Numbered from the stretch's first letter, positions 26,238 through 35,472 are shown. The stretch is DNA of 64,000 bases from Verrucomicrobiaceae bacterium (GCA_947458455.1 CANGYJ010000008.1:271059-335058), one strand, 5' to 3'. Program-made: numbers and translations. Notes: a model not told the origin generated them from the letters alone.

Positions 26238-28031
26238 TCAGCAGGCCCACGACAGACGTGGTGCCTCAAAGGTCATCATGTGACCGCTAAGCGGATGCTT
26301 CAGGCTGAGCTTCCAGGCATGAAGGCAGAGCGGGGGGGCATCCACAGGCAGGGTTTGTGTATCGCCAGTGCCGCCTTCGGCAGGGTAGGTGGCATCGCCC
26401 GTGATCGGATGGCCGAGATGGCGAAGGTGCAGGCGGATTTGATTCGTGCGGCCCGTGAGAGGTCGTGCCTCGACGAGGGCCGTGCCATCGGCGGCACGGC
26501 TCAGCACGCGGAACTCGGTGTGTGCCGCTTGGCCGTCTTCGGCGATCTCGCGACCACCGAGTTTTCCTGCCTCGGCGCTCACAGGCGCATCGCAGGCAAA
26601 CTCGTCCGCTTGCGGGTGCCCCTGCACGCGGGCGAGATAGACTTTTTCGATCTCGCCATGCTCAAACTGCGGCTGCACGAGACGGGCAAAGTGCCGCGTC
26701 TTGGCAAAGACCACCACGCCCGTCGTGTTCGCATCGAGGCGGTGGATGGAGCGCGGCATGAGCGGATGCAGCGCGAGGTTGAGAAAGTATTGCAGCGTGT
26801 TTCGGCAGAAGCGCCCGCCCTCGTGCATGGGGAGCGGTGCCGGTTTATGGAGAACGAGCAGTGCCTCGTCCTCAAAGAGCACCTTCACCTCTGCGTTTAC
26901 TGCAGGCTCGAGTGAGGCGGGTTTGAGATGGTGGTAATGCTCGCCGGACCTGACTTTGTGCGCAAGCAGCGCGGGCAAGGCGTCCTTGGTCGTGATACGG
27001 CCTTCCGCAAAGACGCGGAGCCAATCCTCGCGATCCGTGTGAGGCAGGATGTGGCAGATGGCATCGAGCACCGTCATCCCATCACAGGCCGCTGGGATGT
27101 GAAAGGGGCGTACGAGGTCATACGGCACACAGCCTGGCAAAGGCTCCGCCGCACGCCGAATAGCCGCCTCGGTCTGCAAGCGATGCAGCTCCTGCTGCTG
27201 CTCATCCGTTTTAAAACAATACAGGCAGGACACATGCGGCACATAGCGTGAGTCAGCCTGCTCTTCGGCGGTGAGTGGTGTCTGGCAGACAAAACACTGG
27301 GCCGAGGGCGTCTCCTCCAGCGCGGGGTCCACCCCCACTCGCTGATCAAAGACGAAGCACTCACCTTCGAAATGAGCGGGGCCGCATTCCTCGAAGTATT
27401 TCAAGATGCCGCCATCGAGCTGCCAGATCTGTTCGAAGCCCTCTCGCTCCATGAAGGGAGCCGCTTTTTCGCAGCGGATGCCACCGGTGCAGAAGGTGAC
27501 GATGGGTTTCTTTTTCCAGTCCTCCGGTAGTTTGGCGACAGCGGCGGGGAAATCGCGGAAATGATCCACCTGGGCTGGCACCGCGCCTTTGAAGGTGCCC
27601 ATCTTGACCTCGTAATCGTTGCGTGTGTCGAAGAGCAGCACCTCGCGACCTTCATCGAGCCACCTTTTCAGTTCCTGCGGCGGCAGATGACGGGAGGTGT
27701 ATTTCGATGGATCAATGCCCTCCACGCCAAAGGCGATGATCTCCTTTTTGATGCGCACCAGCATGCGGCGAAAGGGCTGCTCCTCACTCAGGCTCACCTT
27801 CGGCGTCAGATCCTCCAGGCCGGGCAGTGAGCGGAGTTCCGCCACGAGGGTGTCAACCGCCTCGCCTGGGCCAGCGATGAAAAGATTCACGCCTTCTGTG
27901 CTCAGCAGGATGGTGCCCTTCAGCTCCAAGCTCTTGCACAGCCTCAGCAAACGCTCACGCAGTTCCTTGAGCCCTGTCATGGGAGCGAATTTGTAGGTCG
28001 AGATGTTGGTGATCGGCTTCGGCTTCGTCAT
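26238..28031 (-). CDS. Fusion of tRNA uridine hydroxylase (TrhO/UPF0176) and RluA-type pseudouridine synthase
   Basis: 597 residues with two RNA-modifying modules. Residues 1-275 are a TrhO (UPF0176) protein: an N-terminal ferredoxin-like domain (ISTYKFAPMTG; GTILLSTEGVN), a rhodanese domain with catalytic Cys181 in VTFCTGGIRCEKAAPFM, and a C-terminal zinc-type knuckle (C246-x2-C249, C269-x2-C272). TrhO makes 5-hydroxyuridine at the tRNA wobble position. Residues about 308-370 are S4-like, and about 380-590 are a RluA-type pseudouridine synthase with SIHRLDANTTGVVVFAKT (catalytic Asp433) and GRTNQIRLHLRHLGHPI. I see no stop or frame break between modules. Both parts are of usual size, so this is a true fusion and not read-through. 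Confidence 0.9.
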   Translation of the reverse strand: MTKPKPITNISTYKFAPMTGLKELRERLLRLCKSLELKGTILLSTEGVNLFIAGPGEAVDTLVAELRSLPGLEDLTPKVSLSEEQPFRRMLVRIKKEIIAFGVEGIDPSKYTSRHLPPQELKRWLDEGREVLLFDTRNDYEVKMGTFKGAVPAQVDHFRDFPAAVAKLPEDWKKKPIVTFCTGGIRCEKAAPFMEREGFEQIWQLDGGILKYFEECGPAHFEGECFVFDQRVGVDPALEETPSAQCFVCQTPLTAEEQADSRYVPHVSCLYCFKTDEQQQELHRLQTEAAIRRAAEPLPGCVPYDLVRPFHIPAACDGMTVLDAICHILPHTDREDWLRVFAEGRITTKDALPALLAHKVRSGEHYHHLKPASLEPAVNAEVKVLFEDEALLVLHKPAPLPMHEGGRFCRNTLQYFLNLALHPLMPRSIHRLDANTTGVVVFAKTRHFARLVQPQFEHGEIEKVYLARVQGHPQADEFACDAPVSAEAGKLGGREIAEDGQAAHTEFRVLSRAADGTALVEARPLTGRTNQIRLHLRHLGHPITGDATYPAEGGTGDTQTLPVDAPPLCLHAWKLSLKHPLSGHMMTFEAPRLSWAC

Positions 28032-28146
28032 CAGCGCTTCAAAAACACACCTTCATGCCGCGTGCGAGGGAAAATCCCGCACCATCCTTGCGCTGGGGGT
28101 GCGCTTTGCACACCCAGAGAAGAATAGGCAGCTGCAAGGCACCATC

Positions 28147-29130
28147 TCACCAAGCAAACTCCAACTGATCTGCCCGCTCCAGGGACCATGCCTCAAAGCC
28201 TTCAGCACGCAGCTCGGAGGCAAACTCACGCGTGAAGCCATGCACCAGCCACACGCGGCGGGGCTTCACAAGGCCAATGGTCTCGCGTAACTCCGGGTGG
28301 TCCGCATGGTCGCTCAGCGGAAACAACGCATCTGCACGGTAGCGATACTTCGCGGAGGCATCCAGCGCCCAGCCACTCGCCATGGCAAAGCGGCAGCCCG
28401 GCACCGCTGGCTTCGTGCCCGGTGGAAAGACCAGCGCATGGCCCCGCGCCTCCAGCGGATCAAAGAGACGCCACTCAGGTAATTCGCCGATCTCCTCACG
28501 CACCACCTCGGTCATCAGGGCCACGGATGGATGCACCATCACGGGCACATTGAGCCCGAGAAGCGCACGCAGCAGTTCCTGCGCCTTGCCGAGCGAGTAG
28601 CCCTGCAGCACGGGCACGCCGCCTTGAGAGAGAGTTTCCACCACGAAGGTCTGGATGCCCTTCTGCACCTCCTTCAGCGGAGGAAAGCGATACCTCGGCA
28701 GACCAAAGGTACACTCCATGATCAGCACATCGGCGGGCAGCGGCTCGCACGGCGGGCAGGAGAGGCCAGGACGCAGCTTGTAGTCCCCCGTGTAGAGCAG
28801 CGTAGCTCCATCCGCCTGCCGCGTGAGGTGCAGCATCGTGGAGCCGATGATGTGACCCGCAGGCAGCAGCCGCAGCTCCCAGCCTTCCCACTCGATCACC
28901 TCACCCGGACTCGGTGAGATCACCACACCCGACTTTTTGGCCGATTTTCTCGCCACCATGAGCCGGTGCGTCGTGGCGGAGCAAAACGTGAGGTCATGCC
29001 GCGCCACATGATCGCTGTGCGCATGCGAGATGAAGGCCCGCTTCACGCCAAAGTGCGGATCGAGCCACAAATCCGCGTCCGGGAGGTAGATCCCCTTCCG
29101 GTGGGTGACTTCGATCAAGGGCGGCGGCAT
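28147..29130 (-). CDS. MBL-fold exonuclease (ligase-associated / mRNA 3'-end processing type)
   Basis: 327 residues of the metallo-beta-lactamase fold nuclease family related to CPSF73/Artemis. Motifs: FISHAHSDH (His36-x-His38-x-Asp40-His41), the later LLPAGHIIGSTML, LLYTGDYKLR, ECTFGLPRYRFP and a C-terminal SDHADHPEL plus VHGFTREFASELRAEGF. In many bacteria this family is encoded with an ATP-dependent DNA ligase and a helicase for DNA repair. Neither is seen here. It lies 115 bases upstream of the TrhO-fusion gene; that space holds only a short imperfect GGGTGCGC/GCACACCC hairpin at about 28096-28115. Confidence 0.85.
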   Translation of the reverse strand: MPPPLIEVTHRKGIYLPDADLWLDPHFGVKRAFISHAHSDHVARHDLTFCSATTHRLMVARKSAKKSGVVISPSPGEVIEWEGWELRLLPAGHIIGSTMLHLTRQADGATLLYTGDYKLRPGLSCPPCEPLPADVLIMECTFGLPRYRFPPLKEVQKGIQTFVVETLSQGGVPVLQGYSLGKAQELLRALLGLNVPVMVHPSVALMTEVVREEIGELPEWRLFDPLEARGHALVFPPGTKPAVPGCRFAMASGWALDASAKYRYRADALFPLSDHADHPELRETIGLVKPRRVWLVHGFTREFASELRAEGFEAWSLERADQLEFAW

Positions 29131-29247
29131 GGGCGAGAGGTGCTTCTACGCCTCAAGCCCTCCTTTGGAACTCAATTTCTCACTCGTGGCCTCTTTGAGC
29201 ACAGGCAGCCTTGAACGCGAGGCAATCCTCCCCATCGTGAGCGCCTT

Positions 29248-30330
29248 ATGGCGAGCAATTTTGGTACTCTTTTCCGCATCAGCACCTGGGGTGAATCCCA
29301 CGGACCCGGCGTCGGCGTCGTCGTGGATGGCTGCCCGCCGCTCATTCCCCTGACCGTGGAGGACATCCAGCACGAGCTGAACCGCCGCCGCCCCGGCCAG
29401 AGCAAGATCGTCACGCCCCGCAAGGAAGACGACACTGCGGAAATCCTCTCCGGCGTGCTCGATGGGCAGACGCTCGGCTCCCCCATCGGCATCTTCGTGC
29501 GTAACACCGATCAGCGCCCCTCCGCCTACACGGAGATGCAGCAGGCCTACCGCCCCAGCCATGCCGATTACACTTACGATGCGAAGTATGGCATCCGCGC
29601 CGTCTCCGGCGGCGGACGCTCCAGCGCCCGCGAGACCATTGGTCGCGTGGCCGCCGGAGCCATCGGACGGAAGGTGCTCCAGCACTCTCTTTCCGGCTAC
29701 GAGGCTCTCGCCTATGTGAAAACGGTGCGGCACCTCCACGCCGAGGTGCCCACTGGGGCCGCGCTGACGGCCGAGCTCATCGAATCCAACATCGTCCGCA
29801 CCTGCGATCCCGTGGCGGCGGAAAAGATGATCGAACTCATCGAAGCCATCCGCCGCGAGGGCAACAGCGTCGGCGGCGTGATCGAGTGCGTCGTGCGCGG
29901 CGTGCCGCCGGGGCTTGGTGAGCCCGTTTTTGATCGCCTGGAGGCAGATCTCGCCAAGGCCATGCTCAGCCTGCCGGCCACGAAGGGTTTTGAAATCGGC
30001 AGCGGCTTCGCTGGCACCACGATGACCGGTTTGGAACACAACGACGAGTTCTACATGGACGGCCAAAACGTCCGCACTCGCACGAACCGCAGCGGCGGTG
30101 TGCAAGGGGGCATCAGCAATGGCGAGGAGATCATCTTCCGCGTGGCCTTCAAACCCACCGCCACTGTCCTCCGCGAGCAAAAGACCGTCACCAACACCGG
30201 TGAGGACACCACCCTCTCCGCTCGCGGTCGCCATGACCCCTGCGTGCTCCCCCGCGCCGTGCCGATGGTCGAGGCGATGGTCCACCTTGTGATGGCGGAT
30301 CATTTTCTACGGCAAAAAGCGCTTCGGTGA
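29248..30330 (+). CDS. aroC: Chorismate synthase
   Basis: 360 residues, the expected length. It makes chorismate from 5-enolpyruvylshikimate-3-phosphate with reduced FMN, the last shared step of aromatic amino acid synthesis. Signature segments are [20 protein letters not shown] at the N-terminus, the RRRPGQSK loop, [38 protein letters not shown] and GGISNGEEI near the C-terminus. It stands alone, divergent from the MBL exonuclease, with no other shikimate gene nearby. Confidence 0.97.
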   Translation: MASNFGTLFRISTWGESHGPGVGVVVDGCPPLIPLTVEDIQHELNRRRPGQSKIVTPRKEDDTAEILSGVLDGQTLGSPIGIFVRNTDQRPSAYTEMQQAYRPSHADYTYDAKYGIRAVSGGGRSSARETIGRVAAGAIGRKVLQHSLSGYEALAYVKTVRHLHAEVPTGAALTAELIESNIVRTCDPVAAEKMIELIEAIRREGNSVGGVIECVVRGVPPGLGEPVFDRLEADLAKAMLSLPATKGFEIGSGFAGTTMTGLEHNDEFYMDGQNVRTRTNRSGGVQGGISNGEEIIFRVAFKPTATVLREQKTVTNTGEDTTLSARGRHDPCVLPRAVPMVEAMVHLVMADHFLRQKALR

Positions 30331-30340
30331 CCCGCCTCAC

Positions 30341-30592
30341 TCACCGCCGCTTCCACCACCAGGCAAGGAAGTGACCGAGGCCGCTGAATTTGAATTTCGG
30401 GTCCACCCATCGCTCGATGACATAAAACGCGAAGTAGTAAGCGCGGCAGAAGCCCCACACGCCAAGCGCCAGCAGGCCCGCCGTGCGCCAGCTCCAGTTC
30501 TCCACCAGCAAGATCGCCGTAGAAAGCAGGCCGATGAAAAGAAACAGCCAGGCTTTCAGCCACATGGCCTTGGTGGAGTGGAGGTCGCGCAT
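30341..30592 (-). CDS. Small two-helix membrane protein
   Basis: About 83 residues from the ATG at 30592 (MRDLHSTKAMWLKAWLFLFI). There are two hydrophobic segments (about 10-29 and 36-58) and a basic C-terminus (LGHFLAWWWKRR). No family recognised. The frame can be extended to an ATG at 30619, but that start falls inside a GTAG-footed palindrome, so the shorter form is preferred. It is convergent with aroC and 3' of the 1603-residue gene on the same strand. Confidence 0.6.
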   Translation of the reverse strand: MRDLHSTKAMWLKAWLFLFIGLLSTAILLVENWSWRTAGLLALGVWGFCRAYYFAFYVIERWVDPKFKFSGLGHFLAWWWKRR

Positions 30593-30601
30593 GGTTGATT
30601 C

Positions 30602-30661
30602 GTAGATTCGATTGGCCATCGAATCGCTTTGGAACGTTCGGCTTCGAGTGCCACTCGAAGC
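30602..30661. repeat. Two adjacent palindromes, the first with a GTAG foot
   Basis: GTAG at 30602 leads into a hairpin with arms GATTCGAT (30605-30612) and ATCGAATC (30618-30625). A second, near-perfect palindrome has arms GCTTCGAGTG (30641-30650) and CACTCGAAGC (30652-30661) around one base. Its right arm touches the stop codon of the 1603-residue gene. The pair fills the gap between that gene and the small membrane protein gene. Confidence 0.6.
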
Positions 30662-33600
30662 TACTTCTTCTCCAGCCTCACATAATCCAGCCCCACCATG
30701 TTCGACGGCACGGCGTCGGGATTCGGCGGAGCTAGCGTGAAGGTGAGCTTGTGCTCGCCAGCGGTGAGTTCATGCGTGCCCCACTCTTTTTCGCCGGTGT
30801 GGATGACTTTGGGGCCGTTGTAGCCATCGAAGCTCGACGCCACCGGCTTACCATCCAGCGTGATGCTCGTCACGCCGTAGTCGCGGGCCATGGTGAGAGC
30901 GCCGTAAAGCGTGTACTTGCCCGCTTCCTTCACTGAAAGGGCGAGCGTGAGCTTTTGATCGGACTTGCCGCCGGTCCACCAGAGCTGTGCGCCGCCGCTC
31001 CAGTCGCTGCCGAAGCCGCCCATGCCTTGTGGCTTGGCTTTTCCGCCGGTGATTTCGAGGACTTTGAGGAATTCGCCTTCGAGGGCGCCGGGCGTAGAAC
31101 GAGTTTTCGAACTCGTTCCGCCAGACTGGAAAGTCCGGCCTACGTTTCCACTCTGCAAATACTTCACGAGATCGACCACCATCTCCGGCTGCAAAGCATC
31201 AAAAAGCCCCTCGGGCATCGTGCTGAGCTTCGAGACCTCGCGTTTCGCGATGTCCGCCTGCGGCAGCGTGAACTCCACGCCGCCCATCATGGCGATCTTC
31301 ACGGCCGCTGGGTTTTCCTCTTTGATGACGCCGCTCATGACGCGGCCGTCCTTCATGGTGAACAAATTGAGCTGGTAGGCCTTGCCGATGACCGCGTTCG
31401 GATCGAGCACGTTTTCGAGCAGGTAGTTCAAATCGGCGCGATTGCTGCCGGTGATGTCGGGACCGACGTTTTGACCTTCACCGAAGAGCTTGTGGCATTG
31501 GCCGCAAGTGGCCATGTAGAGAATCTTGCCCTTCGCGAGATCACCTTTCGCCAATGCAGCCGGCGTGAGCAGCGTTTTGTATTTTTTCGTCCGCTCACCG
31601 AGATCGGCTTTTGGCGCGTTGACATCTCCCCAGGCTGATTTGATCAAAGCGTTGATCTCCGCGTCGCCGAAGGCAGAGAGCTGTCGCACCAAAAACGGCG
31701 ACAAAGCCGTCACGCGCACGGTTTTGGCCTCCACGGCCTTCAAGAGCGTTTTCGAGCCTTCTTTGGTCGAGGCGAGTGTGTTGACCGCATCGGGCAATTC
31801 GTTCGCGGAGAGCTTTGGAAGGGCCGCGCCGAGGATTTGGGGCGTTTCAGCGTCTTTGAGCGAGGCGAGAGCCTGGATGGCCTGTCGGCGAAGGGAGGCC
31901 GGTGAATCGTTGGAGACGATCGTGAGCAGGATTTTGGCCGTCGCGGCATCCTTGGCCTGCAACAGCACCTTCAAGGCGCTTTCACGCGCCGATGGGTTTG
32001 CGGTCGCGAGGGAGAGTTGATCGCGGAAGTGCTTCAGAGCATCCGCTTCACCAAACAGGGCGCTGAGTTCTCGAACGAGGTTTGTAGTTCGGGCTTTAGC
32101 CCGTTCATGCTCTTCCGGACGACCTAAAGGCCGAACTACAAGCAGCGCTTTCGCGATCTGGGACCAGTTTTCGGGCATGGTCGCTACGCCGCCATTTCGC
32201 ACAGCGGCCAGGATCATCCCAAGCGTGGCCTCTCGCTTCGGCGGGTCGTTTTCCTTCACTAGCGCCGCGAGCACCGCGCCGCGTCCCACCTCCTCGCCCG
32301 CCAGGCGGCGATAGATGAACTCCGTGACCTTCGGCATCTTCGACACCGCCGAGAGCTGCAACCCCACCGCCGCATCCGCCGCCACCACCGGCTCGATGCC
32401 ATACCAGATCAGCAGCGGGATCATCGGGTCTTCCGCGTCTTCGCCGTGCTTGAGGAGGGCGGTGGCGAGGGGTTGGCGTTGGTCGATGGGAAGACGCTGA
32501 AGCGCGGAGGCATATGCAGACCTCACCTGAGGACTAGATTCCTTTGCTCCCGAAATCGCGACCCAACGTCCAAATAGTTCGGGATATGAACCGGCAAGTC
32601 GAAGCGCTGTCCGTCGAACTTCTGGGAACGAAGAATCCACGGCGAAGCCAACAGCTTTTGGAGCTCCAGCGCTGGCCATTGCCCACAGGGCTCGTTGGAT
32701 TGTAGCCACGGACCGCTCACCGCCGTCACCTTCAAATATCTTGGCTAAAGCTGGATCCACTTTGTTAATATCTTTCAGCGGAGACCGTTCTGTGAGCACC
32801 CGCCTCGCCATGCGTGAAAACCACTCGTTCTTCGTCTGCACAGCGAGTTTGGCGAGGGTTTCATCGCTTTCCTTGGCGAGGTCGAAGGGGGCAGTGAAGC
32901 GGGCACTCTTGCCCGCAAAGTCGAAGCGGGCAGGAGTGCCCGCTTCACTTCCATACGTCACCCGATAAATCCTCCCATTACTCCGATCCCAATGCTCCAC
33001 CGCTCCACTGCCGCGATGGCAGATTTGCTGATCGGACCAATCACTCACATACAACGCGCCATCCGGGCCGACCTTCTGTGTGACGGGGATGAAGTGCATG
33101 TCGTTCGCTCGCAGGAAGTCGGCGGCGTGTTTGCCGATGTAGGTGCTGGCGTGCGGGTCGGTGTAGTTCGCGACGAGGCGATGGCCGTGGAGGTTGCCGA
33201 AGAGGAGCTGGTTGCGATACGTCGGCGGGAAGAGGCTGCTCTGATAAATGGCGAGGCCGCAGTGCGCGTGACCGCCGCCGAGCGCATTCGTGTCGTTGTT
33301 CATCACGCCTGCGCCGGTCGTTTTGTCGAAGCTGACATCGGGTCGCGGATTGCCGGCGTAGTGCGCGTGGTCGGCGATGGTCTTGATGTCCTCGTAGGTG
33401 TGCGCGTTGAAGTGCTGCCCGGCCTGCCGTTGATAACGCCCGCCGGGGACGATGTGGTAGAGATGCGGAATGACGCACGCGGTGACGAACCACTCGCCAT
33501 GCTGGTCGTAATCGAGCCCCCACGGGTTGCTGGTGCCATGCGCGAAGACCTCAAACTCATGCCGCACGGGATGGTAACGCCACACACCGGCATTGATCGG

Positions 33601-35472
33601 CTCGCGCTGGGCATCCGGCGTACCCGGTTTGCCAACGCGGCTGTGCGTGAAGACGCCATGACAGCCATACAGCCAGCCGTCCGGGCCCCAGATGAAGCTG
33701 TTGAGCGTTTCGTGCGTGTCTTGGCTGCCCCAGCCGTCGAGGAGGGCATAGGCGGTGAAGTTGAGGCCGGGGACTTTCGGGCGCTGATCGGTCGGATCAG
33801 ACGGATCGGGCTGATCATTCCGATCCTTGTCTGGAATGAACATCAAATACGGCGCTGCCCCCACCCACACACCACCGAAGCCGAGTTCGATGGCGCTGAC
33901 GAGGTTCAGGCCTTCGCAGAAGATTTTTTTCGTCTCGAAGGTGCCGTCGCCGTCTTTGTCTTCGAGGATCTTGATGCGGTCCTGGCCTTTGCCGACTTCG
34001 CGGGGCTGCGGGTAGCTGTTGCCTTCCACGACCCAGATGCGGCCGCGTTCGTCAAAGGTGAAGGCCATCGGCTGCACAAGGTCCGGCTCCGCGGCGATGA
34101 GTTCGGCTTTGAAGCCGGCGGGGAGCTGGATGGACTTCAGCGCATTCTGCGCGGACTGACCTTTGGCGTATTCGGCCTGCGGCTTCAAAGCGGAGCCGTA
34201 GAGTTTCTTCGGCGTGAGGTCGGCGGTGGTGTCCTTCCGCTCCTGCGTGAGGATATAAACACCCGCTTTGTTGCCGACGACGATGTCGGGCAGCGTGTCG
34301 CCGTTCACATCTCCGACCTGCACATCGACACCGACGCCGCTTTCGGCATCGACGAGATGCGGGACGAAATCGACGCCCCCCTTGCCATCGCGCTTCGTTT
34401 GATACCAGTAGATGACGCGGTGGCCACGCTCGTCGGGGTCGTGGCCGTTGTGCGCCCAGTAGCGCTTGCCGGTGACGATGTCTTTGATGCCATCGCCGTC
34501 GATGTCGGCGAGAAAGGCGGCGTGCGGCTGGGAGAAGACGATGCCGTAGTCGTTGTCCTGCGGCTGCTCGCTGGCGAGCATGATGCGGTTCCAATGTGGT
34601 ACAGCCGTCCCGTCTGCATCTTTGTTCTGCAAATACACCGCCACGCCGTAGCGATGCGCGGCCAATGAGGTGAAGACGTCGCTGGTACCATTGCCATCGA
34701 AGTCATAGGCGAACATCTGCGCCCCACCGCCGACACCGGCAGCGAAGTTGTGCTGGATGAAGTTCTTGGTTCCTGGTTCTTCGTTCTTCGTTGGATTCTC
34801 CCACCAGCGCCGAGCCTCCAGCAAATCCATCTTCCCATCGCCATTCACATCGCCGACGCCGAGGCCGTGGGTGAATTTGGCGACCTTCATGTCATCCGTG
34901 ACGGCGACGAAGGGCCATTTCTCGGTCGGTTTGTCCCAGTTCGGGGCGAACCAGCCAAACCGGCCTGCCGTGCTGCACACGATCTCCGGTTTGCCGTCGC
35001 CAGTGATGTCAGTGAAGACGGGCGATTCATTATCCACCACATCGGCGACGAGGTGCATGGGCCAATATGTAGAACGAGTTTTCGAACTCGTTTCCTCCGA
35101 GCCAACGGACTGGAAAGTCCGTTCTACGTTGTTCAGATACAGCCGCGCTTCCTTGCCGGGGAAGCCGAGGATGAGGATGTCATTCCGTTTGTCCGCATCG
35201 AAATCATGGACGTAGGCGAAGAAGTTGTCCGAATAGCCATGGAGGCTGAAAATCTTCGGTTCGTAGTAGGCGTGTTTATTTTCAAACGCCGGACCTTCCC
35301 ACCAGAACGGGCCGGCGACGATGTCAGGTTTGCCGTCGCCATTGATGTCGCCGATGGCGGCACCTTCGGAATAGAAGTCGCCGTGAAGCTGCTGGCGCTT
35401 CCAGGTGATCTGGGTCTCGGCGAAGAGATTCACCACAGAGAAGGCACAGAGGAGCACAGAGAGGGTTTTCAT
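30661..35472 (-). CDS. Giant exported FG-GAP / NHL dehydrogenase-like / HEAT / cytochrome c protein with four palindromic inserts
   Basis: 1603 residues with a signal peptide (MKTLSVLLCAFSVVNLFAE). N-terminal FG-GAP/VCBS calcium-binding repeats (AIGDINGDGKPDIVAGPFWW and similar, to about 430) precede a PVC-type membrane-bound dehydrogenase/NHL domain (about 450-880, with VWVGAAPYLMFIPD). HEAT-like helices (about 920-1290), a C-terminal heme-binding domain with CGQCH near 1322 and GPDITGSNR, and a jelly-roll end domain (SITLDGKPVASSFDGYNG) complete it. The layout matches PVC proteins thought to act in periplasmic electron transfer or sugar oxidation. Four palindromes (31094, 32084, 32893 and 35069) and one repetitive tract (34762) lie in frame. 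Two encode the same peptide, (G/E)RTFQS...TSSKTRST. The start at 35472 begins the signal peptide. Confidence 0.85.
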   Translation of the reverse strand: MKTLSVLLCAFSVVNLFAETQITWKRQQLHGDFYSEGAAIGDINGDGKPDIVAGPFWWEGPAFENKHAYYEPKIFSLHGYSDNFFAYVHDFDADKRNDILILGFPGKEARLYLNNVERTFQSVGSEETSSKTRSTYWPMHLVADVVDNESPVFTDITGDGKPEIVCSTAGRFGWFAPNWDKPTEKWPFVAVTDDMKVAKFTHGLGVGDVNGDGKMDLLEARRWWENPTKNEEPGTKNFIQHNFAAGVGGGAQMFAYDFDGNGTSDVFTSLAAHRYGVAVYLQNKDADGTAVPHWNRIMLASEQPQDNDYGIVFSQPHAAFLADIDGDGIKDIVTGKRYWAHNGHDPDERGHRVIYWYQTKRDGKGGVDFVPHLVDAESGVGVDVQVGDVNGDTLPDIVVGNKAGVYILTQERKDTTADLTPKKLYGSALKPQAEYAKGQSAQNALKSIQLPAGFKAELIAAEPDLVQPMAFTFDERGRIWVVEGNSYPQPREVGKGQDRIKILEDKDGDGTFETKKIFCEGLNLVSAIELGFGGVWVGAAPYLMFIPDKDRNDQPDPSDPTDQRPKVPGLNFTAYALLDGWGSQDTHETLNSFIWGPDGWLYGCHGVFTHSRVGKPGTPDAQREPINAGVWRYHPVRHEFEVFAHGTSNPWGLDYDQHGEWFVTACVIPHLYHIVPGGRYQRQAGQHFNAHTYEDIKTIADHAHYAGNPRPDVSFDKTTGAGVMNNDTNALGGGHAHCGLAIYQSSLFPPTYRNQLLFGNLHGHRLVANYTDPHASTYIGKHAADFLRANDMHFIPVTQKVGPDGALYVSDWSDQQICHRGSGAVEHWDRSNGRIYRVTYGSEAGTPARFDFAGKSARFTAPFDLAKESDETLAKLAVQTKNEWFSRMARRVLTERSPLKDINKVDPALAKIFEGDGGERSVATIQRALWAMASAGAPKAVGFAVDSSFPEVRRTALRLAGSYPELFGRWVAISGAKESSPQVRSAYASALQRLPIDQRQPLATALLKHGEDAEDPMIPLLIWYGIEPVVAADAAVGLQLSAVSKMPKVTEFIYRRLAGEEVGRGAVLAALVKENDPPKREATLGMILAAVRNGGVATMPENWSQIAKALLVVRPLGRPEEHERAKARTTNLVRELSALFGEADALKHFRDQLSLATANPSARESALKVLLQAKDAATAKILLTIVSNDSPASLRRQAIQALASLKDAETPQILGAALPKLSANELPDAVNTLASTKEGSKTLLKAVEAKTVRVTALSPFLVRQLSAFGDAEINALIKSAWGDVNAPKADLGERTKKYKTLLTPAALAKGDLAKGKILYMATCGQCHKLFGEGQNVGPDITGSNRADLNYLLENVLDPNAVIGKAYQLNLFTMKDGRVMSGVIKEENPAAVKIAMMGGVEFTLPQADIAKREVSKLSTMPEGLFDALQPEMVVDLVKYLQSGNVGRTFQSGGTSSKTRSTPGALEGEFLKVLEITGGKAKPQGMGGFGSDWSGGAQLWWTGGKSDQKLTLALSVKEAGKYTLYGALTMARDYGVTSITLDGKPVASSFDGYNGPKVIHTGEKEWGTHELTAGEHKLTFTLAPPNPDAVPSNMVGLDYVRLEKK
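31094..31143. repeat. REPIN-like GTAG/CTAC palindrome, in frame in the 1603-residue gene
   Basis: GTAGAACGAGTTTTCG at 31094 and GGCCTAC at 31143 bound two hairpins: CGAGTT-TTCG-AACTCG, and AGACT-GGAA-AGTCC. Read on the gene strand it encodes GRTFQSGGTSSKTRST. The first hairpin is identical to the one at 35069. Confidence 0.82.
32084..32139. repeat. REPIN-like GTAGTTCGG/CCGAACTAC palindrome, in frame in the 1603-residue gene
   Basis: GTAGTTCGGGCTTTAGCCC at the left faces GACCTAAAGGCCGAACTAC at the right (56 bases in all). Each end is GTAG plus a small hairpin. The gene strand reads LVVRPLGRPEEHERAKARTT. The core differs from the GTAGAACG family, so this is a second family with the same architecture. 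Confidence 0.8.
32893..32949. repeat. 57-bp palindrome, in frame in the 1603-residue gene
   Basis: Arms AGTGAAGCGGGCACTC and GAGTGCCCGCTTCACT are exact reverse complements. An inner TTGCCCGC/GCGGGCAG pair has one mismatch, giving 23 of 24 paired positions overall. There is no GTAG foot, so this is a third family. On the gene strand it encodes about SEAGTPARFDFAGKSARFTA. Confidence 0.8.
34762..34794 (-). repeat. AACCAAGAA-type low-complexity insert in the 1603-residue gene
   Basis: On the gene strand, a tract of AACGAAGAACCAGGAACC-like units encodes TKNEEPGTKN in the FG-GAP region. It resembles the tract at 23929-23961 in a sulfatase gene, in the same orientation relative to the reading frame. 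Confidence 0.45.
35069..35127. repeat. REPIN-like GTAG/CTAC palindrome, in frame near the start of the 1603-residue gene
   Basis: The feet GTAGAACG (35069) and CGTTCTAC (35127) enclose two hairpins: CGAGTT-TTCG-AACTCG (35075-35090) and AACGGACT-GGAA-AGTCCGTT (35104-35123). On the gene strand it encodes ERTFQSVGSEETSSKTRST, in the same frame and with the same residues as the copy at 31094. Confidence 0.85.

Noticed and set aside
33303..34668. Plus-strand frames of up to 558 codons opposite the giant heme gene
   Set aside because: The minus-strand frame has a signal peptide, FG-GAP, NHL and heme motifs; the plus frames show no domain.
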